64,000 nt of DNA. Source: Sporopachydermia quercuum. Its lineage: Eukaryota; Ascomycota; Sporopachydermiomycetes; Sporopachydermiales; Sporopachydermiaceae. The notes below the pieces were generated by a model. That model was not told the origin of the DNA and searched no databases. It saw only the letters and a list, made by a program, of their open reading frames with translations. The stretch spans positions 597,148-661,147 of the forward strand of contig BCGN01000003.1 of the NCBI GenBank assembly GCA_001599295.1, written 5' to 3'. The number at the start of each line of letters is the position of its first letter. Positions within the stretch are counted from its first letter, which is position 1. Shown here one piece after another: positions 41,397-53,458 of this stretch. Position numbers and translations under genes: made by a program.

Positions 41397-43398
41397 CTAT
41401 GTCTTTCGAGTCCCATGACGGACGCCATACTCAGGAGTACTCTGTCTAGTTGTTTCTTTCACTTTCTTGAACTGGAATTTACCCATTAACGAGATATGAT
41501 CCGATGGATTGAAATAGTTAGGAAATCCAACCACATGGCGCAAATACTCCTTGTCCATTTCACCTAATAACCCACGAACTGTTAATGACGGTGTAGAATA
41601 CCAAATATAATCAATGACATCGGTAAACAACGGAGTGAAATTAGTAAACGGCAGCTCTCCTATGCTATCATAAGAAGACTTCAATACAAACGGATGAGTG
41701 AACCCTTCCGATGTATATCGACCATAATCTCTACCTTGGAAATCTTCATGCTTAGTCACTTTACCTTGGGAAAACAGCTGATAAACAGCAGAATCAGGAG
41801 TTGAATTGAAATCTCCGCAAACTAATAGTGGAACTTTCCTTGAATCCGAATACTTATACTTCTTAACGAACTTATCAGTGATATCTTTTAATTCCTCGAA
41901 TAAAACACCAACTTGAAGAGTTTTAACATCATTAAATGCAGGATCCCAATACAAATGAGTGTTAGCAACAATAATCTTTTGTCCAGAAGTCTTATGTAAG
42001 AATTGGGTTATAAGAGCGATATTGTCTTTATTCATTACTCTGTTGAAAACATCTTCAGTTTTCTTGAACTTTTCTTGGGCCATAACAACTCTTGAATACT
42101 CAATTAGNTTTCTATCTAGTAGTTCGAATTTATCTGCCTTATAAAACGTGGCACAGCCATCGACTTTCTTTGCTTCTCTTTCATTCATCGTCCTGGACCG
42201 TGATTTGGCATTAAAGCATCCTTTATATCCTTTTTCCTCCATAAATGGTAACCAAAATGTTTCATAGCCGTTGGTTTCAACTTCTTGAAGGCACACTAAA
42301 TCAGCATTGGCTTCCAGAATCTCCATCTTCAAAGATTCCTTTCGACAATTCCAATCTAATGCCCAAGCTGGAGTATATTTGTACATTCTGGCTGTAGCAT
42401 AATGAGGACATAATGTATTATAAGACATAATAGTGAAGCATTCATCATCGTCAGCATTATTATCACCTTCCGCCCCATTAGAAGCTTTCTCGCCATCCTC
42501 TTCTAATTCAACCCATTCTCGTTTAGCAGGAGGAAGTCCTTCTGGTGCTTGATCTCGTAGATGCATGATAAACTCAGAAGTCCCCAATTCTGCTAACATA
42601 TTTAATTGACTCTTTTCTAATGGATTGCCNTCCAAACCTAAAAATTCTAATTCAAAAAGGTTACCGAACTCATAAGGTACATGTTTGATGTAATTATCAA
42701 ACAGATATAAATACCTAAGATTGAAAACCATTGCTAAATCNAAAGGTAATTCTGATATCTCATTAGCCGATAAGTCCAAAACTCTTAACAGCTTCAGGTT
42801 TCTGATCATTGGAGGAATCGTTCTGATTTTATTACCATTTAGATACAATTTTGTTAGAAAGTCGTAACTTTTAAACAGCCTGTTATTGATACTGAACATC
42901 TTCTGACCACTCAGATCTAATTCTAGCCACATTTGACCAGCAACTAGTTGCTTATCTTTTGATTTAGAATCATCCGGCTCTTCTTTCCGGGTAGTTCCAG
43001 TGATTTTTACTCCAGATTCACTGGCACTTGCAACAGGAGAGTCAGTCTCTGATGTGTTGTTCAGTAGTTCAGATGTCAGATCTACTAATGAAGGCTTGTT
43101 ATTTGAGCTGAAGGAAGTTCCCGTTTTTAGTGTTTTACGAGATGATAAGGCCGACAGTCTGGCATAGTTGTGCCCTGAATTAGAGGATCTGGACACTTGG
43201 CATAGCTGAACTTGTTGTTTCCAAAACGGTGATGATGCAATAGCAGGATCGATGGTTGAGACTTGTGGTGACTGGGGAATGGCACCAGGGTTTAGTCCTA
43301 TGAGATCTTGTGACTGTTGTTGCTGTAGCTGTTGTTGTTGCAAAGAAGGTTGAGACTGCTGTTGAAGTTGAAGTTGATGTTGAAGTTGCTGCTGTTGC

Positions 43399-43443
<45 letters not shown>

Positions 43444-43628
43444 AAAAGAGCATGTGCTGAATAGGAATTTAGATCATTTAAATGAACATTTTGAGGATCT
43501 AGCACGCCATTTTCGAAAAGATGTTGTTGCTGTTGNGAAGGCTGTTGTTGCTGCTGCTGTTGCTGGAAAAATGCCTGCCGGGAAAATTGAGAAGGTTGAC
43601 TAGCCATGAGTTTAGTCCTTCTGTTCAT
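41397..43628 (-). CDS. CCR4: Ccr4 deadenylase, catalytic subunit of Ccr4-Not
   Basis: Major cytoplasmic mRNA deadenylase. The first ATG in frame is at 43628 (743 residues); a second at 43607 begins MASQPSQF. The N-terminus is dominated by polyglutamine, the longest run encoded near 43383-43441. Leucine-rich repeats that bind Caf1/Pop2 come next (LTKLYLNGNKI, LLRVLDLSANEISELP, LRYLYLFDNYI). The endonuclease-exonuclease-phosphatase domain fills the C-terminal half: TIMSYNTLCPHYAT, DLVCLQEVE (Mg-binding Glu), DGCATFYK, VANTHLYWDP, LVCGDFNSTPDS and PSDHISLMGKF (catalytic His). All expected catalytic motifs are present. Four Ns leave scattered residues undefined. Other EEP proteins lack this LRR block, so the assignment is secure. 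Confidence 0.96.
43383..43441. repeat. polyglutamine-coding trinucleotide tract in CCR4
   Basis: A run of GTT/GCT units on the plus strand, read as CAA/CAG (Gln) by CCR4. It is long and nearly pure CAA for about 15 units, so its length is likely to vary between strains. A shorter Gln tract lies near 43530-43565. Confidence 0.85.
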
Positions 43629-45004
43629 AACTACTGAAACCTGGTCCCTAAACAACTATTCTAGAAGTTCGGGTCAGTTAGGTTCCACTGTTATACTGGG
43701 AACAGTGAATAAAGTCTTGCTTTCTTTGGTTTACTCTTTCTCTTCATAGAAACAATTGTAGCTCCTGACTGATGTTGTATTTCTCCACCAGGAGCTATTT
43801 TAATTCACCCTACAAAAAATTATGATCCCGCCGGTAACACTATTTTAACCTTCTATCTGTAAGAATTATTTAGTTAGTATAAACATTGTGTTTCGAATAA
43901 TGCTTCTGACNGTTGANGATCCGACAGTCGTTTAAAGCCTATTTGCCATCTAAACCTATGTTCTGCTTTATTGTTGGTGGTTTAATTGATTGATAACTTG
44001 CTCTATCAGTCTCTGCCTCTAAAGGGGTTTCCTCAAATCAAATGGAACGGATATCCAATTCCCAATGTTGTGATCTATTTCTATTGAACATTCATTTACT
44101 TTATTCATTGATACATTCATACGTTGTCCTACTCGTCATCATAGCATCATCATTGTTGTTTATCCGTATCTACTAATAGTCTGTGTCTATCTCTATCTAA
44201 GCAGCTCACATCAAACAACACATACCAATTACAAATCAATCCAATACTCAATTCTAGCTTCATATATTTCCTTGTTTCTTTACTTTTATACGTTTTATTT
44301 GATATATTTATATGATACTTCAAAAGTTAACACTATTCGCTGGTATTCCTGTATGCAAGTATTGACTATTCACTTCGCCCACTAAAGTCTGTTTTTGGGT
44401 GTCTCTTTTGGTTTGAAAATTTTGGGACAGGAGATGGAAGGAAAGTCTTCTGAAACACCCCTTGAATGGTCGACCGGGTGATCTGTAGTTCAAACTCAAT
44501 TTACGTCATGGTTGCAGGTGGTTGGTGGGAAAAGGCACTTGCAGAATAAGGTTGAAATTTATATGCAATATGATGCAGGCAGATACAGGTTAGACAAGTT
44601 TAAATGGTAGACATTGAAATGTGTGGGTGATTTGATTTAATTACTTGTGATATGGTTAACATTAGTTTCATTAATGATTGTTTTGTTATTATTGTTATAC
44701 AGGTTGTCTCTTCATTAAAGGTAAGATTGGTTACTAGGATGTGTATTAGGTGTTGCTTGATAAGTTTAGTTGATGTGTACTGAGAAAGGCAAGTACAGGT
44801 TAGTGATGAAAGGAAGAGAGAGGAAAAATTGGAACTAGCTCATGTTTCGTCATCGACTAATCGTACTTGTATTCAGCACAGGATCTACTTTGCTTCCTAT
44901 ATGAAGATACCCGAATTTCTCTATCATATATTTTCACCATCTATTAGTATAAACATTCCTCACCACCAGTAGCTTGCGATGTCCTCCTCCTGTGAATCGT
45001 AACT
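43629..45004. other. intergenic region CCR4 / tail-anchored protein gene
   Basis: 1.4 kb between tandem minus-strand genes. AT-rich, with two Ns near 43911-43917. No gene, tRNA or repeat recognised. Confidence 0.55.
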
Positions 45005-47437
45005 CTAAAAAATCAGTTTGACTATATACATTATGAAAACTATGCAACAAACACCTAGTATATACAACCCAGCTCTGAAAAAAGAGCTCGGCCAGCTCTG
45101 ATTGTTTGTTCTATCCTTTCTATTAATGAAATTATGAGGTGAGTAAACTGAAAGAACTTTCCTGAGTCTTTTGGGTGTACTTGCTATACCTCCGGTCAGT
45201 GTATTCATTTGTTGATGATTGTTCCCAAGGTAAGTTCTGATCGACTGTTTCTTTTTTTTCTTTTTATTATTTTTATTCGCACCTGAAAGTAATCCTGTTA
45301 ATTCTGATGGCTTGTCATCATTGGTGTTAAACTCTGGCTGTCCGGTCAATGGTAACTCTCCTTTCATCATGAACTCGTCATATCGAATGAAACCTATTTC
45401 TTTCTCTTCATCAAAGGCTCTCTGCCCATATGTTCTGAAGAAGGATTGATCATAAGATTGGTCATAAGAATCCAATGTTCTAATATTCAAATTGCATTTT
45501 TTTCTCGGTGACCTGCTTGTAGATCCTTCTTGACGTTTCATTGGTTTATTGCTACTCCATGGTTTCCTCTGAAAGTTATCGCTAGCTCCATTGGCGTCAT
45601 GTGGTTTTCGTTTATGAGACCTCGACCTCTTTGTGGGGGAGATTGTGGGAGAGATTGCCATCTCGTTAACTGGANCAGTTGAAGCCATGTGGTTTTGGTT
45701 TTTCCTATGAAGGCTTTTCTTTTGGTTATATTGTGCAGTCGATGCTATTGCAGGAGCTAAATTAGATCTTCCACCAATATCATTATTAGAAACACTATGC
45801 GTAAATTCATGATAGGCGGCGTGAGGAGTATAATTAGTTACTTTAGAGCTATCTATAGAGATCTCTGAGGTCATAGAAACCATAGATAATCTTCTATAAG
45901 GTTGTCTTGTTGATGATTCGTCATCACCACTTTTTGCCTGATACATGAACTCTTCGTCTTCATTATGTACTTCACACAGATCAACTGCTGAAGCAACTTT
46001 GGCAGCAAATATCTCTACTCTTGAGGATTTTGGTGTGATTGAAGGCGTTGTGCTCATTAGAAAAGCTGAGCTTCTTTTCAGTATATTATTTTCCTTTGCT
46101 TTGGGGGTTTCGTACTTCAAGTCTTGATGTTTCTCAATAGAAAGGTTAGTGCGCTTGTTGACAGGTGTTAATATCAGTCTATCATTAAATTGATGAGGTG
46201 AATNGTTATTTGGTTGATTATAACTATATGGCTTATAAATTGGACTTCTCAAGTCTGTATATGTGAGGTTTGTTGTAGTTGTTTGATCACCATTGAGAGA
46301 CATAGTTGAGATGACTGAATCACTCGATTGGTAGCTATTAGGAAGATTGCTAGAGATGACACTTTCGCTATTGGGTTTATGAGCATTTGGGATGCCAATT
46401 GAACAGTTTATTGCTGGCGATATTTTGAATTCCGATGGTGGAATAATAACTTTAGTTACCACGTTTTCCATACAGAATACACTGTTTGTCGTATTCTTAA
46501 CTTCTTCGGTATGAACTTTCATATTGCTCTGAGAACTCAAAGGTATCAATGAAGGTATATTTGTTTTGGAGTAAGTTGGATTATATTTTGGCTGCTCTTT
46601 TGAGTGAATAGATAACCCATCAGATGTGTTTTTTGACTTAGGTGGAACATTGGGTTCATCATTGAGAAAAGAGAGTAAGAGCACTTCTTCAGTTTCTTCT
46701 TCCTCTTCTGTGTTGGCATTTTGGACAATGGGTTCAAAGCGCAGTTCTTATTTAATGTTAGTAAATGGAATGATTGTTGAAAAGAAAAACTTCTTGTTAT
46801 AATCTTAAATAACTCTAAAATTAAACCCAGTCAACGATAAGAAGAGTAACGATTACTTACCATATGAAGCGCTGCCTCCTTCATCAATATTTATCTGTCG
46901 TAAAGTGCTTTCAGAGCTATCTTCTATCAAAGATGTGGTAGTATAATCAGGTTGATCCGTCTGCATAGTGCTATCGTCGGTACTATTCATTTCGTAAGGA
47001 TCATTCATATCACAAAACAATTGAAACGTCTTAGTTGACGTTAAATGCTGCGTCGGTGGTATGTGATTCTGCCTGTTGCTCTCCATTTCAATTCTATTTG
47101 ATATCTTGTAAATATCATGATATACATCTCGTGCTGGTTTAGTTGGACTAGATCTTTCCGGAGATCTACCTATATGATTTGTATTTCTTTTGCTATTGTT
47201 GTAGCGATATGGACTACTATCCGGGGGAACTGATGGTACAGTTTTTCTGGGACTGAATGTTCCAGTACTCTGTCTAGTGTTCTTTGAGTAGCTCTCAGAG
47301 TTATGAGCCCTCTTTGCTTTTCTCTTATTTGAAAAGTCGCCATTTTGTTTGCATTGCTGTTCATAAAACTCAACTTGCTTTGCTACAACTGTAGAGAAAA
47401 CATTCTCCTTGTCTGAATGATTATTCAAGCGGCTCAT
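45005..47437 (-). CDS. unrecognised tail-anchored protein with KEN boxes and CDK sites (spliced)
   Basis: I do not recognise this family. Exon 1 is 47437-46861, the intron is 46860-46747 and exon 2 is 46746-45005; joining them gives 772 residues. The model is supported by a GTAAGT donor, a perfect TACTAAC, and an open phase-1 junction that restores the frame (GGSASY|E|LRFEPIVQN). Visible features: KEN motifs at 10-12 and about 410-412, typical APC/C degrons; seven full CDK consensus sites (S/T-P-x-K/R), for example S62, S75, S92, S97 and near 562, 605 and 716; basic patches such as KKKKKK; and a single C-terminal hydrophobic segment (about 751-772) at the very end, so a tail-anchored type II topology. 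A conserved-looking block IGFIRYDEFMMKGELPLTG precedes the basic region. A nuclear-envelope or spindle-pole-body role would fit but is inference. Confidence 0.75.
46747..46860 (-). other. intron of the tail-anchored protein gene
   Basis: 114-nt phase-1 intron on the minus strand. The donor is GTAAGT, a perfect TACTAAC lies at 46763-46757, and the acceptor AAG ends 10 nt later. Confidence 0.88.
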
Positions 47438-48919
47438 TTTTTCATCCCTCAGTTGTGGTAGTTCGTCTTATCAAAATCTTTTAAACCCTATTAATGATTC
47501 CAATTATCTAAAATCAGAAAAGTCGTTAGTTCAATTCAATATTCTTTCTATTTTTCTATCCTTGTTTGTATGTCATTTCTTCTTCTATCAGAATACACAG
47601 GTTCTCCTGTATAGTCTTTCAGATAGAATGTTACTCTTTCTTCTATTTGCTTGACAGTTTCAAACCAAAAAAACTGCTTGAAATTGTTTGAAAACCAGCA
47701 TTAATGGATAATCCTTTCAATAGCAAAACGGATACTCTTTTGTTCTAATCATCTTTCTAATCCTCAACAATACTTGAATCGATAATTGATAAATAAAAGC
47801 TGATTTGCTTGTCTTTATCGGTCTCAGTTCATTGATTGCTGCCCTATAAAATAAAACGTTCTGCATGTTTATGCAAGGAAGATGTAGTTCACATACTGCA
47901 ATCGTCAACAAGTAAATAAATGTCTGCATTGAGTGACNATTGTTGGAGCAACGGTTTACAGTATTGGAATAAAGTTAGAGTGAGATACGAAGTTAAACTT
48001 ATGCTAATCGAAACTTTAAAAACTTGGTTCCAGACTCAATTGTGAAGAGAATTAGTGACCGATTTGATAGAAGATTTGAGAAGGTATTTAAAATATGTAA
48101 ATATAACGGGAAAAGAAAGAAAATAAATAGCTGCTAGGTGGGTACATACCTGCGTGAGTATTGAAAGTTTGAATGAGGTGTAACACTGGAAGAATGTTTT
48201 CAGTTATGGTGAACTTGTCAGGCTAATTCTATATGATGGGAGCTGGTTAGAGTCTAGAAGATAATCACCTAACTAGATGGATCAACTTCCTCTTATTAAA
48301 AACTCGGTAGCAGAAGGAGGATCATGGATTAAAGATAATGAAGTTCTATTTCCAATGAAGGATATCCTTCATCAAATTGACTGATAACTGGCACAAGAGA
48401 GATCAGACAAAAAGGAATTGGTCCTTATAAAGGATAATTGAAAGAGACCATCAAATTCACTACTACCTACATATTAACTATACACCTTTCATTTCCTTCT
48501 TAAATAAGTAGGAAAAAAAAAAGCAGATAGACCACATTGCTTTAGTAACTATATAATTAAGAACGGTGACATGTTTTGGTCTAATTGATAAACGTGAGGA
48601 AATGAAACAACCGTAAGCTATAACAAAACTAAGATGGATAGGTAGCCTTCACAAAAAATCTATCCACCAAGAGGTCCTAAATAAACATCAATGTACTAGA
48701 ATTTTTAGATTTAGTATACAATTATTAAACAATAATCATAAAATAACAAATAAAACAACACAGTACTACGTGAATAGCAAGCAACACAGTACTACGTGAA
48801 TAGCAAGCAACACAGAATATATTACCATCGAAACCATAAAATAAAATAAAAAATAAATAAAAAAAGCAAGTATTAAACCAACATTAGAGAATACATATTA
48901 TTAAACAGAAAAACAGAAC
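47438..48919. other. intergenic region with a 26-bp tandem repeat
   Basis: 1.5 kb between tandem minus-strand genes: promoter of the tail-anchored protein gene and 3' flank of the SLM gene. It holds a 26-bp tandem repeat (48756-48815). No gene recognised. Confidence 0.55.
48756..48815. repeat. 26-bp tandem repeat, 2.3 copies
   Basis: Two identical 26-bp units starting at 48756 and 48782 (each CAACACAGTACTACGTGAAT plus AGCAAG) and a third partial copy CAACACAG at 48808. It lies 105-165 bp past the SLM stop codon, probably in its 3' UTR. Confidence 0.9.
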
Positions 48920-50212
48920 TTAGTTTGATTGAACTTCTTCTTCACCATTTGCGACAATTACAGATGCACCTTGCTTGCCAGAAGTTTGTATGATAGCATT
49001 ATGCCATTTCGTTAAATCACCTGTAGTTGATGCAAGAAACTTGAATGTTTTACTACCGCTTAAAGAGAGACCAGGCCCTTTTCCCTTTATTTGAAACTTC
49101 TTCTTTTCAAGGTCTGCAGGACCAATCTCACACTCTGGAAGGTAAAGAGACATAATTGGCTCTGTAGCACTTGCAAAATTCTCAGAAGCAAACTCGTGAA
49201 GATACCTGGATTTGGTAACAACGTAGTATCTAGAAGTATATGACTTTTTAATGGTACCTTCCTTTCTCTGTAAAATACCTGCAATAATTGGAATAGTAGA
49301 GGGATCATCCTTATTTGCATAGGTTACATTTGCAATGTCTCTCTTTGGTCTATCCGTCGCCAAAAAGTCTTTGTTGGCTTCATAAAATCTGTTCCATTCA
49401 TAGTCGTCAGGGACGCGGGTAAATGCATCGGAAATAGCAGTTTCCGCATCAATTCTAGAAGTCAGTAAGTCAGCTGACGTAACGGACAACTTTTTCATTG
49501 CTTCTCTGAGAACATTCAAAATATGACTTTCCATTGACACAAACTTGTCCTGGGCAAGTTTAATGACATCTATTTCGTTGTTTTCTTTTGTGATTTGGTT
49601 TAAAATAGATCTGTTGATCTCTCTAGCAACAACATAAGGATCCGATTTAGGTTCCAATTTTTTGGCAGTAGCAAACCCGCCAGTAGATTTCCCTAGTTTT
49701 TCAACATCTTTCAGAGAAATAGCTCTAGCGGCCTCAACGTCTTTCATGACTTTGTCTCCTTGCTCATGAAAAGTCTTGCAATACTTCTCAACATCTGATT
49801 TGAGGGCCTTTAGTTCAGGCACGACAATTGTCTTAACAGATTCGACAGCTTGTTCAGATCTGTTGACAACGCTATCAGTTTTGGTTCTCAGGACAGCAAA
49901 AACTTCGTCAATACCAATAGGTCCGTCAGCTGGTAGAGCAGAAGCCAAGTCACTAGTATGGAATACCTCAGCAGACGTGGTGGGTAGTCCCTCCTTATCC
50001 TCATCAAAAGCGGATTGGGTAACTCCAAACTTCGGTGCATCATTAATTGATTTCCGAACTTTTGTCAACGATGTGTTCACTTTGCCAAACAAGTTCAAAT
50101 GGGCTTCTGCATAATTGAGTAACAAGTCAATTGTTTCTACCCAATTTTCCAGTCTTTGGGTCAAAATTGCTGCAGGATTGACCCTTCCTGAAGCAAATAA
50201 ATCGTCAGACAT
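48920..50212 (-). CDS. SLM1: Slm1/Slm2-type PH-domain protein (TORC2/eisosome pathway)
   Basis: Plasma-membrane phosphoinositide-binding adaptor; yeast Slm1/Slm2 sit in eisosomes, bind PI(4,5)P2 and bring Ypk kinases to TORC2. The 430-residue product starts PAAILTQRLENWVETIDLLLNYAE, as in the family's F-BAR-like helical region, which continues as long helices to about 290 (KSDPYVVAREINRSILNQITKEN is a typical Slm segment). The PH domain is about 307-412, with GILQRKEGTIKKSYTSRYYVV, YLHEF, SLYLPECEIG and TKWHNAI. It is shorter than S. cerevisiae Slm1 (686) mainly because the disordered N-terminal extension is missing. No membrane segment. A single such gene is visible here, so Slm1 versus Slm2 is arbitrary. 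Confidence 0.88.
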   Translation of the reverse strand: MSDDLFASGRVNPAAILTQRLENWVETIDLLLNYAEAHLNLFGKVNTSLTKVRKSINDAPKFGVTQSAFDEDKEGLPTTSAEVFHTSDLASALPADGPIGIDEVFAVLRTKTDSVVNRSEQAVESVKTIVVPELKALKSDVEKYCKTFHEQGDKVMKDVEAARAISLKDVEKLGKSTGGFATAKKLEPKSDPYVVAREINRSILNQITKENNEIDVIKLAQDKFVSMESHILNVLREAMKKLSVTSADLLTSRIDAETAISDAFTRVPDDYEWNRFYEANKDFLATDRPKRDIANVTYANKDDPSTIPIIAGILQRKEGTIKKSYTSRYYVVTKSRYLHEFASENFASATEPIMSLYLPECEIGPADLEKKKFQIKGKGPGLSLSGSKTFKFLASTTGDLTKWHNAIIQTSGKQGASVIVANGEEEVQSN

Positions 50213-53200
50213 CTTGCATAAATCTCAAGAATACAATACAATTTTTTAGCTCAATTGCTTCAANTGTCTCAATAGGAAACGATTTTCCGGTTGATCAGTG
50301 AATATCTGGAGAAAAAGTACTTCAGGATATCAATTGCTCTTTATACTCTAGTAGTGAGTAGTGAGAAAAGTATCAGCGAGTCCAAAGAGCTGCTGCACTG
50401 ACTAATTGAAACACCGATACAAGGGAACAAGATTAAGTGTCACTGGTGCATTACGTAAATAAAGTTAAATCGCTATGTATTAACTTTAAAAAGAATATAT
50501 TTTCTTTTACAAGTAAGATGAAAACACCGACACCAAACAAATATGTACTATTAGATATGTCTAAACTAGAATATAAAGCCTATATGTGGTTATACAAAAT
50601 AATGAGAAAGGAACTATTGTTTTCAATATTACAAGTTAGTCTCAGTTGAAATGAGAGATCATTCATTGAAACAAATAAAGTAGAAAGCTATTGACCGTCG
50701 ATGAACCTCTAAATTAAACTCTGCATATACTTTTAACTTTATTTGTTTCAGTGAATGATCTCTCATTTCAACTGAGACTAACTTGTAATATTGAACTCTA
50801 ACCTTAATTGTCTCATNAATTCTCTATTTGGAGTATTAAAGCTAATCATTGTGCGTTTGGTGTCAACAAAGTGAAAATGAAAGAATCTAACGACAATGAC
50901 AGCTTCTTTTTGCTATCTCGTTTATTTCTAGAGGTATTGCGAATTCATGTCAATAGAGTTGGTAATTTTTAATTATTATTTGATATTATTATCGGGGTAG
51001 AGAATAATTTTCCAATCATGACCNCTTGAATTCAATCCTACTGTTTCCTGTAAAATGCTCGAGAGTTATCACCTGCATATACTGTGTAGTCAATGATCGC
51101 CTTAATCAACTAACTAACTTGAGAGTGTGTGAAAAAATATGTTATGAATTGATGTCCATCAGCTTGGTTTCACGTCGAAATTCAGTTTGTATACTGACGA
51201 TTTGATTATGGAAAATCTCTGTTGCATAGTCATATTCAATTTGGTAGTCCTCCTTCTCGTACGTTATCCATCATTCTAAATTAAGTTTTGAACTACAAAG
51301 ATGTTACATTTATCTACTCATCTATATGAAACAGATCATTGCTTCGAAAACCCAGCTATCAGATCAATCAACTTGAAAGCTTATTTCTGCTCTTCTAGTT
51401 CCTCCATTATAAAGGAACTTTCATACGATAGAATGCAATCTATATATTGGGTTCTCAGAGAAAGGAAACACAAAGTTTATCATTATATCCCTATAGATTG
51501 AACTGAAATCGAAAGACTAATTGTTTAATGTTTCTTCTCTTACACCTACTAGTTTATTATTTAAAAGAAACTAATCAACAATTGAACCTACTATGGATAT
51601 AAAAATCCCACTCGATTGTCAGTATGAGTAGTTTTCTCTTGAAGTATATTATTAGTTAGGTTAGGTATGATCCTAGAAACTCGTAGGTGATGAATCAATA
51701 CACTACAGATCAGTTCGAATTATATGAACTAAGTAACCAAGCAACCACTTTTTCCTTCAAAAAAATGCGTTTGAAAACAATAGTCAATTCTATCGTACCT
51801 GATTACTCGCTAAACTCAGAGCCTCGTAAGAGTTTTCTTTCTTGCTTGGCTACGCCTCGTTTTCGTGCAAGGACCAGTCTTTTAGTCAGGTCTACCAAAA
51901 ATAAAAGCGAATGAACCATCTCTTATTGGAATTTTAAATATAGTTAAGATATATCACTGAAATATTAATTACTAGTTTCAAATGAAGAATGGAAATATCA
52001 GATTAACTTATAAGCTAGCATGCGGAAATGGGGTGGTGTGTCTCACATGGCGCAGCATCAGTATCAAGACCAGGGGGAGGGGTGGGCAGAGTTTCAAAGA
52101 ACATTCACGATAGCAATAGGTAGACAGGTAATTTATCTAGTTACGTTAAAGCTAGATATTTGTACACATGGATTGTTGTTCTTTTTATTTTCTTGAATGA
52201 GACAATTTTGAAATCGTCGTTGATGGAAGAATTCCATTGTTTATCACTAAAATCAGACGTAGCTCATCACATCTTCTGCGAGCGTCTTTGTAGTTTCTAC
52301 TAATGGAGCTATACCTTTGTTGTATTCTGTTCATATCCTACCTAATACTGAACCCTTGCAACAAAACACTCTAATGTATAATACTTTCTACTTAAGTTGA
52401 ACCAAATGATCTACCAGTATCGTTGATCTTTACTAGAATCTTTCCTAAACCTGCGAAATACCCTCCATCATAAATTTTTTCCTCTTACACTTATTCTTAC
52501 TCTTCCCGACTTTTCTAGTCATATCACCAAATCAACGTTTCACCCAGTCAACTCTTCTCTTTAGCGCTTTTATGCTGCTTCCTACGAAACAAAGTTTTGG
52601 AGTTACTTGCCATTCTTTGTGGTCTCCAAGCCTGACAAAATTTAGAAACCAGATTTCACCTTCTGTTCCCCTTTCTTTTTCCTGTTCTCTATAGAAAAGT
52701 CAGGAGAAAACGCCTACATTATCGTACATTGAATGAGTGAACTATACAGGTATATTTCAGTACTAAATCCATAGATATAGTAATGAAAGATTCGAAATTT
52801 CAAGTCATCGTAATTGAGAATAGCTCCATGCCATTCTGGAAACTGGCAAACAATTAGTCCAGATCTGTATTGTCTCATCTCGTGGGTCGTGGGTCATAAG
52901 TTGAGACATCAGGTCGCACATGGGACATAGAGACACCTAACATTTACAATATTCTGCATCAAGTGATGCTAATGACAAGAAATGATATTGTTGTCAGTGT
53001 AGTATCTTGCTACTGCTATTCTTATTACTGTTGATGTTTCATGTGATTATTATTACAATAAAAGTAATACTAGTATAAGCTATTGAAACTGGAGTAACTT
53101 TTACCAAAGCATTGTAAGATATTCTACGATTGGTGATTACTGTCAACAGAGTGATCTGTGCTTTCTAGATATTGGTACTCAAGAGTTTGTCATACCTACG

Positions 53201-53458
53201 TGAATCTGGGTTAGGTCTACTAATCGTTGTACTTCAACAGAAAATAAACCCAAGGCGGACGAAAAGTTTTGTTGATAATAGGATTATTGACTGACTATTA
53301 CAACCATTCAAAACTTATTGCCTACAGTGTTGACTACTAGTCAGCCATCCATGAAAGATACTTTCACGGCAGGAGATTGAACACAAGAAAACAGAATTAG
53401 ATAATACTATCAACAGTCATCTCAAAAGCTACTTCCAACAACAGCCCGCTTTCTCAGA
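50213..53458. other. 3.2-kb divergent intergenic region with a large inverted repeat
   Basis: The longest gene-free interval of the window, between the 5' ends of the SLM and LDB19 genes. It contains the 59-bp-arm inverted repeat at 50622-50795 and a G-rich patch at 52073-52086. Frames of 60-75 codons (50437-50649, 51301-51501 and 51687-51914) match nothing known. Confidence 0.5.
50622..50795. repeat. inverted repeat, 59-bp arms with one mismatch, 56-bp loop
   Basis: Left arm 50622-50680 and right arm 50737-50795 are reverse complements over 59 bp with a single mismatch (T at 50666 against the G opposite C 50751). The loop 50681-50736 is unrelated sequence. No target-site duplication or open reading frame supports a mobile element. 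Transcription would give a long hairpin RNA. Confidence 0.92.

Noticed and set aside
41048-41449. 133-codon plus-strand frame
   Set aside because: Low-complexity Ser/Pro/His from the pyrimidine-rich repeats, and its end runs antisense to CCR4.
43310-43603. Plus-strand polyvaline frame
   Set aside because: Antisense shadow of the CCR4 polyglutamine tract.
52028-52086. Possible G-quadruplex in the LDB19 upstream region
   Set aside because: Three G-runs are close together (52073-52086), but the fourth is over 40 nt away, so the canonical pattern is not met.
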